From Bacteroidia bacterium (GTDB lineage Bacteria; Bacteroidota; Bacteroidia; Cytophagales; Cyclobacteriaceae): a stretch of DNA of 64,000 nt. The notes under the pieces were generated by a model that was not told the origin of the DNA, ran no database searches, and saw only the letters and a list, made by a program, of their open reading frames with translations. Shown here piece by piece: positions 18,352 to 27,310 of the stretch (its first letter is position 1; every line of letters begins with the position of its first letter). Location of the stretch: the NCBI GenBank assembly GCA_030425425.1, contig JAUIAO010000010.1, positions 61,213-125,212 of the forward strand. The letters are read 5' to 3'. The position numbers were made by a program, and so were the translations under genes.

Positions 18352-18729
18352 CCCCTAATCGATCCATGCGCCAGAATTAAGAGTAATTGTAAATCGCAAA
18401 CCTAAAAATTCTTACAAATGACAAAATTATCATTGCTGCACACGGCCGCTCAAATAATTGTCAAAAGTCTTTTCTAAGATCATAATTAAGTTTTCCCTGA
18501 GTTTTACAAAAAAAAATCAACTCCTCTCCACTAAGTATTACTCAATAACCGAAGAACTCCCTGCAACAGAAGGTAGAATAGTTTAACAAAACGGCATATA
18601 TAACCAACTTTTATATTAGTTATTTGCTAAATATAATTCTAGCCCTATTGCTTTTAAGCGAAATAAGTTTTTTTAACAATTCTTGATTGAAGGTTTTTTG
18701 CTTAGTGCTAATGAAAGATTATACACTCA
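18352..18729. other. AT-rich intergenic spacer between module copies
   Basis: Together with 18730-18917 this makes a 566-bp gap. It is strongly AT-rich with poly-A and poly-T runs; no coding potential, RNA family or clear terminator was seen. Confidence 0.5.
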
Positions 18730-18917
18730 GCAATATGCTTAAAACCTTTAAGTGTACTGCCCAAAATCCATGACAAACATACCTAATGGATTTATGCTAA
18801 GGATTTCAATTAGCCGCATAAGGTTAATATCCAAAACTTCAATTACGTATTAAACTCTTATATGATAGATCATTGATGTTCAACTTTACAACATCAAAAA
18901 ACAAAAAACAGTAGGCC
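18730..18917 (+). promoter_or_regulatory. upstream region of module copy 2 (duplicate of 17090-17278)
   Basis: Aligns with the region upstream of copy 1 from CAG(T/C)AA(A/T)ATGC onward to the start codon. It keeps GGATTTATGCTAAGG, TTCAATTAG, ATTAAACTCT and AAAACAGTAGGCCATG. This shows the duplication included the regulatory region, not only the genes. Confidence 0.55.
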
Positions 18918-19355
18918 ATGAAAACGATATTTGCACTCATAACAATACTTTTAATTGCCTTATCCATAAGTGATGCCAATGCCCAAAAGCTTCAGGCTAC
19001 TACTTATTTAGAAAAAAATATCATGGGTACGCAAAAAGGCGTACAAGTAAGTGCTAGTATTTATAAGAATGTAAAAGTTTCATATTTTTTTCAGGCCACA
19101 GAAAAGTTTTCTCTGGAAAAAGACGGCCAGAATTATCCATTTCACGGCTTAAACTTTTTAGTTCCTGTATCTAATTGTGGTAATATCCAGATTTGGGCTT
19201 CTCTGAGAACAGGACTCGTAAACGGTAAATATCTTATTGCCACACCTCAGGTAAATACTGAGATCAAAATTGCCAAACATTTTAGTATGGGCATTTCTAC
19301 AGGGTACAGAGCAGGACAAGCTTCGGCAGGTACTTTCCTTTCATTCAATTTATAA
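18918..19355 (+). CDS. small secreted beta-strand-rich protein, module copy 2
   Basis: 145 residues; signal peptide MKTIFALITILLIALSISDA followed by NAQ. The mature chain is strand-rich and ends LSFNL, the aromatic/hydrophobic C-terminus of outer-membrane barrels. It shares with the 17279 protein the first ~16 residues almost exactly, an ATTYLE/ASTYME start to the mature part, the RTGLVNGK motif and the spacing of the last strands. It lacks the acidic Ser/Glu stretch seen in copy 1. Family not recognised. The SiaC-like gene starts 30 bp downstream, so the two are likely co-transcribed. Confidence 0.7.
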   Translation: MKTIFALITILLIALSISDANAQKLQATTYLEKNIMGTQKGVQVSASIYKNVKVSYFFQATEKFSLEKDGQNYPFHGLNFLVPVSNCGNIQIWASLRTGLVNGKYLIATPQVNTEIKIAKHFSMGISTGYRAGQASAGTFLSFNL

Positions 19356-19384
19356 TTCTTTTCCAACCCAAACCTCCAAATATC

Positions 19385-19813
19385 ATGAACGCTACATTAT
19401 CCAACAACCAAAAAGCTTCTTATCAAAACCAAAACCTACGAATCACCGGACACTCTATCCCTTACCTAAATGACCTCCCAAAGGTTAAATATGAATCAGA
19501 GAAGAATGTATTGTTTCTCAAGGGCAACAGCACAGGAGATCTTATTAATGAATTCTACGAAGGAGTCATTGAATCCATTCAGAACCACTTCAAAGACTCT
19601 GATAAACTAAGTCTATACTTGTACATCAACGAACTAAATACTCCTTCATTGAAGTGCTTTTTCTATATCTTTAAAGTATTGAAAAAAGAAGAATCAAAAG
19701 GCAAAAAGGCTAAAGTGACCTGGTTTTTTGATCTAAACAACCAAAGCATGATGGATTCTGCTTTCGATTTTTCTGATCTTTTCAACCTTCAGGTAACAAT
19801 AGTGGCAGTATGA
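19385..19813 (+). CDS. SiaC-family (DUF1987) regulatory protein, module copy 2
   Basis: 142 residues, clear paralogue of 17920. Core features are VLFLKGNSTG, IQNHFKDSDKLSLYLYINEL and the loop NTPSLKCFF, where Ser88 is the best match to the phosphoacceptor. WFFDLNNQSMMDSAFDFSDLF follows. The last residues of both copies are nearly the same (VT(V/I)VAV). Identity is high in the C-terminal two thirds and low in the first 30 residues. The lipoprotein gene 19810 overlaps the stop codon by 4 bp (ATGA), so these genes form a translationally coupled pair that copy 1 lacks. Confidence 0.75.
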   Translation: MNATLSNNQKASYQNQNLRITGHSIPYLNDLPKVKYESEKNVLFLKGNSTGDLINEFYEGVIESIQNHFKDSDKLSLYLYINELNTPSLKCFFYIFKVLKKEESKGKKAKVTWFFDLNNQSMMDSAFDFSDLFNLQVTIVAV

Positions 19814-20367
19814 ACAAACTGATCTCTATATTGATGCTCGGTATGGTACTCTTATCTTGTGAAGAAAGACTGGAAACACCTTTCACAAAGTACACCATTA
19901 AAGAGGGGGATCACTACGCTACATATGCCGTAGAGCTGCTACAAAGCGACTTTCTTTCTTTTGAAGCTAAATTTGACGAAACAGCGATTTACACCTCCTC
20001 AAATGAGGAAAACCAATGGGATACCAACAAATTATTCGGATTTTCGGATTGCAATTCGCTTCATCATGAAAATAGCGCACGATTTGGATGGAGATGGCTG
20101 GATGGTAAAATAGACATACTCGCATATTGTTATGTGGACGGAAACCGAATCATTGAGGAGATTGGCACAACTATGCCAGGCGAAGTAAATTATTACCAAA
20201 TTTCACTTACTGATTCACATTACGTATTTACCATGGATGATCTCACGGTGAATATAGAAAGGCACAAACCATGCGATATTGGAGGTTATTACCTGTTATT
20301 CCCATATTTCGGTGGAGATGACGTAGCTCCTCATGATATCCATATTTTTATCAAAAGGTCGTATTAG
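19810..20367 (+). CDS. predicted lipoprotein of unknown function
   Basis: 185 residues. A short signal sequence ends in a lipobox (GMVLLSC, Cys17), so the mature protein is likely lipid-anchored. The remainder is strand-rich with conserved-looking aromatic positions (ENSARFGWRWLDGKIDILAYC), resembling a carbohydrate-binding or lectin-like sandwich, but no family can be named. It overlaps the SiaC-like gene by 4 bp and so belongs to module copy 2. Stop codon is TAG (20365-20367). Confidence 0.7.
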   Translation: MNKLISILMLGMVLLSCEERLETPFTKYTIKEGDHYATYAVELLQSDFLSFEAKFDETAIYTSSNEENQWDTNKLFGFSDCNSLHHENSARFGWRWLDGKIDILAYCYVDGNRIIEEIGTTMPGEVNYYQISLTDSHYVFTMDDLTVNIERHKPCDIGGYYLLFPYFGGDDVAPHDIHIFIKRSY

Positions 20368-20409
20368 GTTATGATATCGTAAAATATCTGTAATTCGTCG
20401 AAATAATTC

Positions 20410-20438
20410 TTGGAATAGTCCAACAATTAATAGGTTTG
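20410..20438 (+). promoter_or_regulatory. Bacteroidota-type promoter for the micro-protein gene at 20457
   Basis: TTG at 20410-20412, an 18-base spacer, then TAGGTTTG at 20431-20438, an exact TAnnTTTG -7 element. The -7 element overlaps a perfect 12-bp palindrome GTTTGTACAAAC (20434-20445) that could be an operator. The start codon is 19 bases past the -7 element. Confidence 0.65.
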
Positions 20439-20456
20439 TACAAACATCTAACAATC

Positions 20457-20555
20457 ATGGTAGAATTTACAAGCCTTTTTCAGCAAACCTCTAGAAAAAT
20501 TCTATTGGTAGTTTGGGTAGCTTATCTAGCGATTATTGCCTTGACGATGATTTAA
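20457..20555 (+). CDS. 32-residue single-span membrane micro-protein, copy 2
   Basis: ATG at 20457, stop at 20553-20555. The peptide begins MVEFTSLFQQTSRKILL and continues as one hydrophobic helix with Trp and Tyr at the same positions as in the 17733 peptide. The N-terminal motif EFT(N/S)LF and the Ser-Arg-Lys before the helix are shared. Unlike copy 1 it has its own promoter (20410-20438) and its own terminator (20586-20611), so it is a monocistronic gene in a ~150-nt transcript. No known micro-protein family is recognised. Possible roles are regulation of a membrane protein or of the neighbouring SiaC system. Confidence 0.7.
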   Translation: MVEFTSLFQQTSRKILLVVWVAYLAIIALTMI

Positions 20556-20585
20556 TTAATATTATTACATATTAATTCGCCTTAA

Positions 20586-20611
20586 AAAAAAGCCCTTAAT
20601 TGGGCTTTTTT
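20586..20611. terminator. bidirectional terminator
   Basis: AAAAAAGCCC (20586-20595) pairs with GGGCTTTTTT (20602-20611) around a 6-base loop. It can end the micro-protein transcript (plus) and the efflux operon (minus). Confidence 0.9.
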
Positions 20612-20675
20612 AAATTTAGAAGAAGCCATCTTATGACAAAACGGCCTCTTACCGATGAACACAGTAAAACTTGTT

Positions 20676-22139
20676 TTATTGCCAGCCGCCTCCAAGAGCA
20701 CGGTAGATACCTACCATGGCATGCATCTGCTGCATCTTTGTTTCCACTAATTCAAACTTCGTTTCCAGGGCGTCTCGCTGGGTCATTAGCACTTCCATAT
20801 AGTCAGCTCGAGCCGATCTAAACAATCTATTTGAAATCTCAACTGATTCAGTCAAAGCATCTACCTGCTGTGATTTCAGTTGGTAACTATTGGATAAATT
20901 ATCAAGGTTAGACAGCTGATTCACGACCTCTACGTAAGCATTGATCACTTTCTGCTGATAGTCATACATCGCCTGTACCTGGCTCGCACCCGCGTTTTTG
21001 TATGAAGCTTGAATCGCTTTTCGGTTGATCACGGGAGCGAGCAACCCTCCTGTGGCTGAGTACATCATCGATTCTGGAGCAGTCAGCAGGAACTGTGGTT
21101 TGAAAGCTTCAAATCCTAAGCCTGCTGTAATATCTAAGGAAGGAAAGAAATTGGCCTTAGTGGATGCTACATCTAACTTAGCTGCTGCCAGATTCATCTC
21201 GGCTGCTCTGATATCTGGTCGGTTTGTCAACAGTTGAGAAGGAACACCCGCCTGTATTTCTTTAGGTGTTAAATCCTGAAACACATCAGCATTCCTTTCA
21301 ATAGGCTGAGGAAAACGTCCTACCAGAAAATTCAGTTTGTTTTCGGTTTCAATGATCTGCTGCTGGATTGTGAACCTTAAGCTCCGAGTGTCCAGCACCT
21401 GCGCCTCAAACCTCCGAACCGCCAATTCGGTAACTTTAGCAGACTGTTTCTGAATCTTCACCACATTCAAAGCATCGGTCTGAATCTTAATATTTCTTTC
21501 AACAATCCCAAGTTGATTATCCAAAGCAAGCAACTCATAGTAAGTGTTGGCAATCTCTGCTATCAAGTTAGTAACCATAAAGTTACGTCCATCTACGGAG
21601 GCCAGATATCTCTTATATGCTGCTTTTTTAGCATTTCTCAGTTTGCGCCAGATATCCACTTCCCAGAAAGCCGTAGCTCCTATCAAAATATTGCCCAGAG
21701 GCTCAGGAAACTTATCTCCATCTTTGATCTTCAGGTTGGATTCCACGGCTCCATTTCGCGTGTATTCACCCACCTTCTCCAGATCAGATTCCAGCCCCAG
21801 ATTGACAAATGGTAGATATTCCCCTTTTCTTGCCATCACTTCATTTCTGGAAATTTCGATCTCCTGACCCACAATATTCAGTTCCTGATTTTTCATGAGT
21901 GCAGTATCGATCAAAGCGATCAGATAAGGGTCTTCAAAATACTCTTTCCAATTCATCGACACGGAGTTGGTAGTATCTTTACTTTCCCTGAACTGCTCTG
22001 GAGAATTGAGTTTATTTACGTCTTGTACGCTAAGCTCTGGAATACAAGAACTCACCAATACGGCCACCAGAGCCACAAATATTTGATTGATATTTTTTAT
22101 CCGATTCATGGCTGTATTATTGGTTTTTAGATTCATCAT
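20676..22139 (-). CDS. outer-membrane efflux lipoprotein (NodT/OprM-type TolC homologue)
   Basis: 487 residues. The signal sequence ends at a lipobox (AVLVSSC), so the channel is an acylated outer-membrane protein. Two OEP repeats follow: long helical hairpins around ~150-260 and ~370-470 alternating with strands that form the barrel. The motifs LLTNRPDIRAAEMNLAAA and LFRSARADYMEVLMTQRDA are typical of RND outer-membrane factors. It is the last gene of the adaptor-pump-channel operon and overlaps the pump gene by 23 bp (start at 22139, pump stop at 22117). It provides the exit duct for the tripartite pump. Confidence 0.92.
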   Translation of the reverse strand: MMNLKTNNTAMNRIKNINQIFVALVAVLVSSCIPELSVQDVNKLNSPEQFRESKDTTNSVSMNWKEYFEDPYLIALIDTALMKNQELNIVGQEIEISRNEVMARKGEYLPFVNLGLESDLEKVGEYTRNGAVESNLKIKDGDKFPEPLGNILIGATAFWEVDIWRKLRNAKKAAYKRYLASVDGRNFMVTNLIAEIANTYYELLALDNQLGIVERNIKIQTDALNVVKIQKQSAKVTELAVRRFEAQVLDTRSLRFTIQQQIIETENKLNFLVGRFPQPIERNADVFQDLTPKEIQAGVPSQLLTNRPDIRAAEMNLAAAKLDVASTKANFFPSLDITAGLGFEAFKPQFLLTAPESMMYSATGGLLAPVINRKAIQASYKNAGASQVQAMYDYQQKVINAYVEVVNQLSNLDNLSNSYQLKSQQVDALTESVEISNRLFRSARADYMEVLMTQRDALETKFELVETKMQQMHAMVGIYRALGGGWQ

Positions 22140-25100
22140 CTCGATTTTTTTGCTCTTCCCTGATACGTCTGAGCATTTCTTCTTGATCGTTCATCGTATG
22201 AACATATTCCTCAGAGAATGGCTCATCATCCTGATCCTGAATGAATTTCTTACCATCCACTAGTTTGGCAAAAATGAAGTACAGCCCCGGTATCACAATC
22301 ACACCGAAGAGTGTACCAATAAGCATACCTCCCATCGCAGAAGATCCGATCGTTTTGTTTCCAACTGCTCCTGCTCCATGAGAGATCACCAAAGGAATCA
22401 ATCCGGCAATAAAAGCAAAAGAGGTCATAAGAATTGGTCTAAACCTCACCCTGGCACCAATGATGGCTGCTTCATAGATAGAAGCTCCCTGTCGATGTTT
22501 TTGTACCGCAAATTCTACAATCAACACCGCATTCTTTCCGAGGAGTCCCACGAGCATAATTAATCCTACCTGAGCATAAACGTCATTGGCAAGTCCCATC
22601 ATTTTGAGCATCAAAAATGACCCAAACACTCCAACAGGAAGAGATAGAACCACTGCCAATGGCAAGACGAAACTCTCATACTGAGCAGCTAAAACCAAAT
22701 AGACAAAAATCAATACGATCACAAAAATGAACAATGCTTCATTTCCTCGTCTGGACTGATCGTAGGACAAATCTTCCCAGGCAATGTCATACCCACGAGG
22801 CAAGGTTTGTTCAGCTACTTCTCGAATTGCAGCAATGGCATCCCCTGTGGTGTAACCCTTAGCGGGAAGACCTCTGATGGAAGCCGAATTGTACATGTTA
22901 TACCTGGTAATTTCGTTTGGCCCTTGTCTCTTCGTAACCTTCATGAAGGAAGAATAAGGCACCATTTCTCCCTTTTCGTTTTTCACAAATAAGTCTTTCA
23001 AATCCGAAGGATATCTCCTGTACTCTGGCCCTGCCTGAACATATACTTTGAAGAATCTACCAAATCGGATGAATCCTTGTTCGTAAGTACTACCTATGAG
23101 TATGTTCAAATTCTCCATTGCGGCACCTATGGACACACCTTTTTGCATGGCCGCCTGATTATCTATTTCTAATTCATACTGAGGGTAATTGGCAGCATAG
23201 AATGTAAACAAACCTGTGATCTCTTTGCGCTCGCGCAGCGCATCCATAAAAGCATCATTGATTCGCCCAAATTCATGATAATCAGTACTGTTCGTCTTAT
23301 CCAGCATCCTCATCGAGAACCCACCCGAAGTACCGAATCCCGGTACAGCAGGTGGCTCGAAGAATTCTACTACTGCTCCCAATTCCTGGGATTTTTCTTC
23401 TAGTTCTTCCATAATATCCAAAACCGACTCGTGTCTGTCTGACCAGTTTTTCAAGTTGATCAAACACGTACCAGCATTGGATCCACGACCCTCAGTCATG
23501 ATTTCATATCCTGCCAGTGCAGAGACCGATTCTATTCCATCTATTTCCTCAGCAATCTTCTGAAGCTGAAGCGCCACTTCATTGGTGCGCTCCAATGTAG
23601 CCCCGGGAGGTGTCTGAATGATCGCATAGATCGTACCCTGATCTTCATTAGGAATAAAACCAGAAGGAAGAATGTTATTTTCATAAACCAGACCCGCACT
23701 GAAAAGGAAGAGCAACCCAAATGTGACGACTCGCCTGTTTACAATAATTTTTAGTAGACCAACATATTGATTGGTGAGCTTATCGAAACCTTTATTGAAA
23801 CCACCCAAAAACCGGGTAAGAACATTTCTTTTCTTTGGTTTCCCATGATTGTTTTTCAGCAACATGGCACATAGTACCGGAGTAAGTGTCAATGCAACAA
23901 CAGCCGAGAGAATGATCGAACTGGCCATAGTGATACCAAACTGGCGATAGAAAGTTCCTACTGGGCCAGGCATAAAAGTGATCGGTAAGAATACTGAGGT
24001 CATGACCAAAGTGATCGCGATGATTGCTCCGCTGATCTCCCCCATTACGGCTTTTACAGCATTATAAGGAGTAAGATTTTCTTCTTCCATTTTGGCATGA
24101 ACTGCTTCCACTACTACAATGGCATCATCTACCACAATACCAATTGCCAAAACCAGAGCGAACAATGTGATCAGATTGATTGACAAACCAAAAACCTGCA
24201 AAACGAAAAACGCCCCTATCAAAGAAACAGGAACAGCAATAATTGGAATAAGAGTAGATCGCCAATCTCCCAAGAAAAGAAAAACCACAATAGCCACTAA
24301 AATGAATGCATCTCGCAAGGTATGTACCACCTGATCGATGGATGCATCCAGGAAGTGTGAAACATCATAACTGATTTTGTAATCCATCCCCGGGGGAAAG
24401 TTTTCTTTCATTTCTCCAAGCTTTTCTTTTACCTCAGCAATTACCTGTGAGGCGTTACTTCCTACGGTTTGTTTCAATACAATAGAGGCTGCGGGATAGC
24501 CATCCAGATTAGAATAGATATCAAAAAACTCACTTCCGAGTTCTACGTCTGCTATATCTCTCAGGTGAATACTCTCACCTTCTTCGTTTGCACGAATGAT
24601 GATGTTTTCATATTGCTCAGGTTTGTTAAATCGTGGCTGATAGGCCAGTACATATTCCAATGCCTGCGATTCCTTTCCAGAGCTTCGTCCAAGTCTGCCT
24701 GGACGTCCTAGAATACTTTGCTCCATCATGGATTCCATCACTTCCTCTGCCGAAATCTTATATGCTCGCATTCGGTCGGGCTTCAGCCAAACACGCATAG
24801 CAAACTGCCTGCTTCCAAGTATTTTGGCACGGGCAATACCTTTGATTCGCTGAATCTCCGGCACCATGTTTACATTGGCATAATTGTACAGAAATTTCTC
24901 ATCTGCATCTTTGTCCTTACTATACAGATTGACATACATCAACATACTAGGCTGAATGGGGGTGATCACCACACCTTCACGCTGCACCAGCGGAGGCAAC
25001 AGTGGCATCACCTGATCTACCCGGGTTTTTACCCGGACCACAGCTTGGTTTGGATCAGTGCCCGGTTCAAAAATCACCCTGATTGTGGCCTCTCCAGCAC

Positions 25101-25353
25101 TGGTGGCATCAGAAGAAATATAGCGCATCCCCTGTACACCATTGATCGCTCGTTCTAGAGGAATCAAAGTGGAATTGACAAGCGCTTCGGCGTTAGATCC
25201 TGGAAAAGCAATGAATATATTTACCGTGGTAGGTGATATCTGCGGAAACTGAGATATCGGCAGTGTGTTGATCGCAAGTGACCCCACAAAAACCAGGATA
25301 ATAGATATTACAATAGCTAATACAGGACGATGTATTATTCTACTAGCAAACAT
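22117..25353 (-). CDS. RND multidrug efflux pump, HAE1 family (AcrB-like)
   Basis: 1078 residues, with twelve transmembrane helices and two large periplasmic loops in the usual order. The N-terminus (FIHRPVLAIVISIILV-like) is the standard RND first helix. The proton-relay region in helix 4 reads VLAIGIVVDDAIVVVEAVHA, with the paired Asp needed for proton coupling. A second-half signature is GLLGKNAVLIVEFA. The hydrophobe/amphiphile type (GSNAEALV, FEPGTDPNQAVVRVK-like loops) suggests export of drugs, detergents or bile-like compounds rather than metals. The middle gene of the operon; the adaptor gene ends 28 bp upstream. Confidence 0.94.
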   Translation of the reverse strand: MFASRIIHRPVLAIVISIILVFVGSLAINTLPISQFPQISPTTVNIFIAFPGSNAEALVNSTLIPLERAINGVQGMRYISSDATSAGEATIRVIFEPGTDPNQAVVRVKTRVDQVMPLLPPLVQREGVVITPIQPSMLMYVNLYSKDKDADEKFLYNYANVNMVPEIQRIKGIARAKILGSRQFAMRVWLKPDRMRAYKISAEEVMESMMEQSILGRPGRLGRSSGKESQALEYVLAYQPRFNKPEQYENIIIRANEEGESIHLRDIADVELGSEFFDIYSNLDGYPAASIVLKQTVGSNASQVIAEVKEKLGEMKENFPPGMDYKISYDVSHFLDASIDQVVHTLRDAFILVAIVVFLFLGDWRSTLIPIIAVPVSLIGAFFVLQVFGLSINLITLFALVLAIGIVVDDAIVVVEAVHAKMEEENLTPYNAVKAVMGEISGAIIAITLVMTSVFLPITFMPGPVGTFYRQFGITMASSIILSAVVALTLTPVLCAMLLKNNHGKPKKRNVLTRFLGGFNKGFDKLTNQYVGLLKIIVNRRVVTFGLLFLFSAGLVYENNILPSGFIPNEDQGTIYAIIQTPPGATLERTNEVALQLQKIAEEIDGIESVSALAGYEIMTEGRGSNAGTCLINLKNWSDRHESVLDIMEELEEKSQELGAVVEFFEPPAVPGFGTSGGFSMRMLDKTNSTDYHEFGRINDAFMDALRERKEITGLFTFYAANYPQYELEIDNQAAMQKGVSIGAAMENLNILIGSTYEQGFIRFGRFFKVYVQAGPEYRRYPSDLKDLFVKNEKGEMVPYSSFMKVTKRQGPNEITRYNMYNSASIRGLPAKGYTTGDAIAAIREVAEQTLPRGYDIAWEDLSYDQSRRGNEALFIFVIVLIFVYLVLAAQYESFVLPLAVVLSLPVGVFGSFLMLKMMGLANDVYAQVGLIMLVGLLGKNAVLIVEFAVQKHRQGASIYEAAIIGARVRFRPILMTSFAFIAGLIPLVISHGAGAVGNKTIGSSAMGGMLIGTLFGVIVIPGLYFIFAKLVDGKKFIQDQDDEPFSEEYVHTMNDQEEMLRRIREEQKNRDDESKNQ

Positions 25354-25381
25354 AAATTCTTATTTTAGTCTCTGGAGTGAA

Positions 25382-26464
25382 TTATTCAGCGTGTAAGTGT
25401 AAGTGCGCCATAGCTTCTTTAGGCTCCATAAAATCAACCACGATTTCATCACCATCTTTAACCTTTCTCAATCCTTCGATCAGGATTCTATCCGTAGATT
25501 TTAAGCCGGATTTCACTTCATATATGTGTGGCAGTTCTGCACCCGTGACGATATGTCGTGAGTGTACTATATTATCTTCTCCTACTACAAATACATACTT
25601 TTTATCAAGTATTTCGAAGGTAGCTTTCTGAGGAATTAGCAATGCACCTTTCAGAGGAGCATCCACCAATATATTACCAGTTTCTCCATGTCGCAACAAC
25701 CCTTTTGGGTTAGGGAATGTCGCCCGAAAAGCGATATTACCTGTTTCATTGTTGAAGTCTGCCTCAATAGTGGTCACCTTACCAGGATATTCGAACAATT
25801 TATTATTGGCCATCATCAACTTCACGTTCATCACGCTATCAGCTTTGGCAGTGGATTTATAATCCAAATACTCCGCTTCTGGCACGTTGAAATACACCCA
25901 AATTTCACTGTTATCAGAAAGTGTAGTTAACAACTCTCCTTCTTCTACGAGGCTACCAAGTCTCACATGAAAGTGATCCATTATTCCATCAAATGGCGCT
26001 CTTACCTGTGTAAAATCAAGGTGAACCTGAGCAAGAGCCAGTTCTGCTCTGGCTTTGTCAAGTTTAGCCTGAGCCAAAGCCAGTTCATTTGGCGCCACTA
26101 CATTGCTCTCTGCCAGCCGCTTGGTATTCTGATATTCAATTTCTGCAAAATTGGCCTCTGCCTGAGCTCGCTTCAATTCTGCCTGATAGAGATTCGGCAT
26201 GATTTGAAACATGAGCTGGCCCTTCTTCACAAACTGACCTTCGTCCACATAAATATTCTGCAGGTATCCAGTCTCCATCGCGCGTAATTCTATGTGCTGT
26301 ATGGAATGAATCTGACTCACATAAGTCTTGGTAATGACAGTGTCTTTTTTGAGTGGTCCTGAAACCAAAAATTTGTGATGTTCTTCGTGGTGCTCTTCAT
26401 GTGATTGGCAACTCGCGCCTATGATCATGATCAACAAAGCCCACAGCATTGGATTTCTCTTCAT
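25382..26464 (-). CDS. RND periplasmic adaptor (membrane fusion lipoprotein) with His-rich N-terminus
   Basis: 360 residues. The signal sequence ends in a lipobox (MIIGASC), and the mature start is a Glu/His cluster, SHEEHHEEHHK. Then follow the barrel-sandwich/lipoyl half-motif (AMETGYLQNIYVDEGQFVKK), a helical hairpin (~85-150, AELKRAQAEANFAEIEYQN), the second lipoyl half (RAPFDGIMDHFHVRLGSLVEE) and the beta-barrel and membrane-proximal domains. It ends in another His-containing tail (MAHLHLHAE). It connects the pump to the outer-membrane channel. The His clusters at both ends could bind transition metals. First gene of the operon. Confidence 0.92.
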   Translation of the reverse strand: MKRNPMLWALLIMIIGASCQSHEEHHEEHHKFLVSGPLKKDTVITKTYVSQIHSIQHIELRAMETGYLQNIYVDEGQFVKKGQLMFQIMPNLYQAELKRAQAEANFAEIEYQNTKRLAESNVVAPNELALAQAKLDKARAELALAQVHLDFTQVRAPFDGIMDHFHVRLGSLVEEGELLTTLSDNSEIWVYFNVPEAEYLDYKSTAKADSVMNVKLMMANNKLFEYPGKVTTIEADFNNETGNIAFRATFPNPKGLLRHGETGNILVDAPLKGALLIPQKATFEILDKKYVFVVGEDNIVHSRHIVTGAELPHIYEVKSGLKSTDRILIEGLRKVKDGDEIVVDFMEPKEAMAHLHLHAE

Positions 26465-26786
26465 ATTTCCGTGATGATTAGAATAAAATATTTATGACTT
26501 TTTAAAACAAAATCGGATCGATCAAAACCTAATTAACCTTTCCGGGTACGATGTTAGCGGGCAATTCTGGATAGAATCTGGAGGGTAGGTTCAGAGTTGC
26601 TCATTACAATCGTATCAAAACAACAGTGTGGATCATCATTACATGCTACTTGTACACATCAAAATTCAAGCTCTATCAGCTTGACGGCTGGTATTTTGTT
26701 TGGTAGGAATAATCCAATTCAAAATCTAATGCTTGAAGTGAATCATTGGAACACAATTGAATGTATTTCTTGAATACGAGAAAAAA
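26465..26786. other. divergent promoter region between the efflux operon and the NifX-domain gene
   Basis: 322 bp without a gene. A perfect 6-bp hairpin, CAAGCT-CTATC-AGCTTG (26667-26683), lies about 100 bases before the NifX-domain gene. No match to the -7 consensus is convincing and no regulator gene adjoins. Confidence 0.4.
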
Positions 26787-27194
26787 ATGAAAGAAGGAAT
26801 CTCTTCAAATAATCAAGAAACGATTTTTGGTCATTTCGTACGAACCAAAGAGTTTGTCATTTATGAGGTAGTGGACCAGAAAATTATCTCCGATCAATAT
26901 CTGGAAAACACATGCACAAGACATGCACAAAATAGACAAGACCATAAGCATGACCATCACGGACATAGTCACGGGCATAGTCACGGGCATGGACATATCC
27001 ACGATAATGTGATATCAGCTTTTAAAGAATGTAATGTAATAATAGCTGGCGGAATGGGCAGGCATATGTATAATGACCTGATCAATAATGGGTTTGAAGT
27101 ATATATGACTGAGCAAAAAGCTATTGATGATGCCTTGAATTTATATTTCAGCAAACAATTGGATCACAACCCTGAGGGCTGCTGCAACCATTAG
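26787..27194 (+). CDS. NifX/NifB-type dinitrogenase cofactor domain protein with His-rich insert
   Basis: 135 residues, cytoplasmic. The N-terminal half (NNQETIFGHFVRTKEFVIYEV) and the C-terminal half (CNVIIAGGMGRHMYNDLINNG) form the RNase H-like fold of the iron-molybdenum cofactor-binding family. The two halves are separated by a His/Gly/Asp stretch (~55-80; from the tandem 12-bp unit AGTCACGGGCAT). The protein ends in GCCNH, a metal-binding tail common in stand-alone members. No nitrogenase genes are present, so it is likely a general metal carrier or sensor. The start at 26787 is chosen because it matches the family N-terminus; a TTG at 26757 would add ten residues. Its divergence from a pump with His-rich adaptor hints at shared regulation. 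Confidence 0.8.
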   Translation: MKEGISSNNQETIFGHFVRTKEFVIYEVVDQKIISDQYLENTCTRHAQNRQDHKHDHHGHSHGHSHGHGHIHDNVISAFKECNVIIAGGMGRHMYNDLINNGFEVYMTEQKAIDDALNLYFSKQLDHNPEGCCNH

Positions 27195-27202
27195 AAAAGT
27201 AT

Positions 27203-27272
27203 AACTGCTTCAGGCAAAGTCCTCATAAAGGTCCAGTTTGGTTTGGTATTGATAGACCTGAGGCAGTTTTTT
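27203..27272. terminator. long inverted repeat, probable terminator between convergent genes
   Basis: A 12-base-pair stem with one G-U pair: 27203-27214 with 27257-27268. It has a 42-base loop and a T-run at 27267-27272, between the converging NifX-domain and chitinase genes. Confidence 0.5.
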
Positions 27273-27310
27273 GTGCTTACATATTTTGACTTAATTCAAT
27301 TCGCGGTGTG

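Noticed and set aside
17920..19813. A complete SiaABCD system
   Set aside because: Only SiaC-like proteins are present. No PP2C phosphatase, SiaB kinase or diguanylate cyclase gene lies in the window.
26966..26989. Tandem 12-bp repeat AGTCACGGGCAT as an independent repeat element
   Set aside because: It encodes the His-rich loop of the NifX-domain protein and needs no other explanation.
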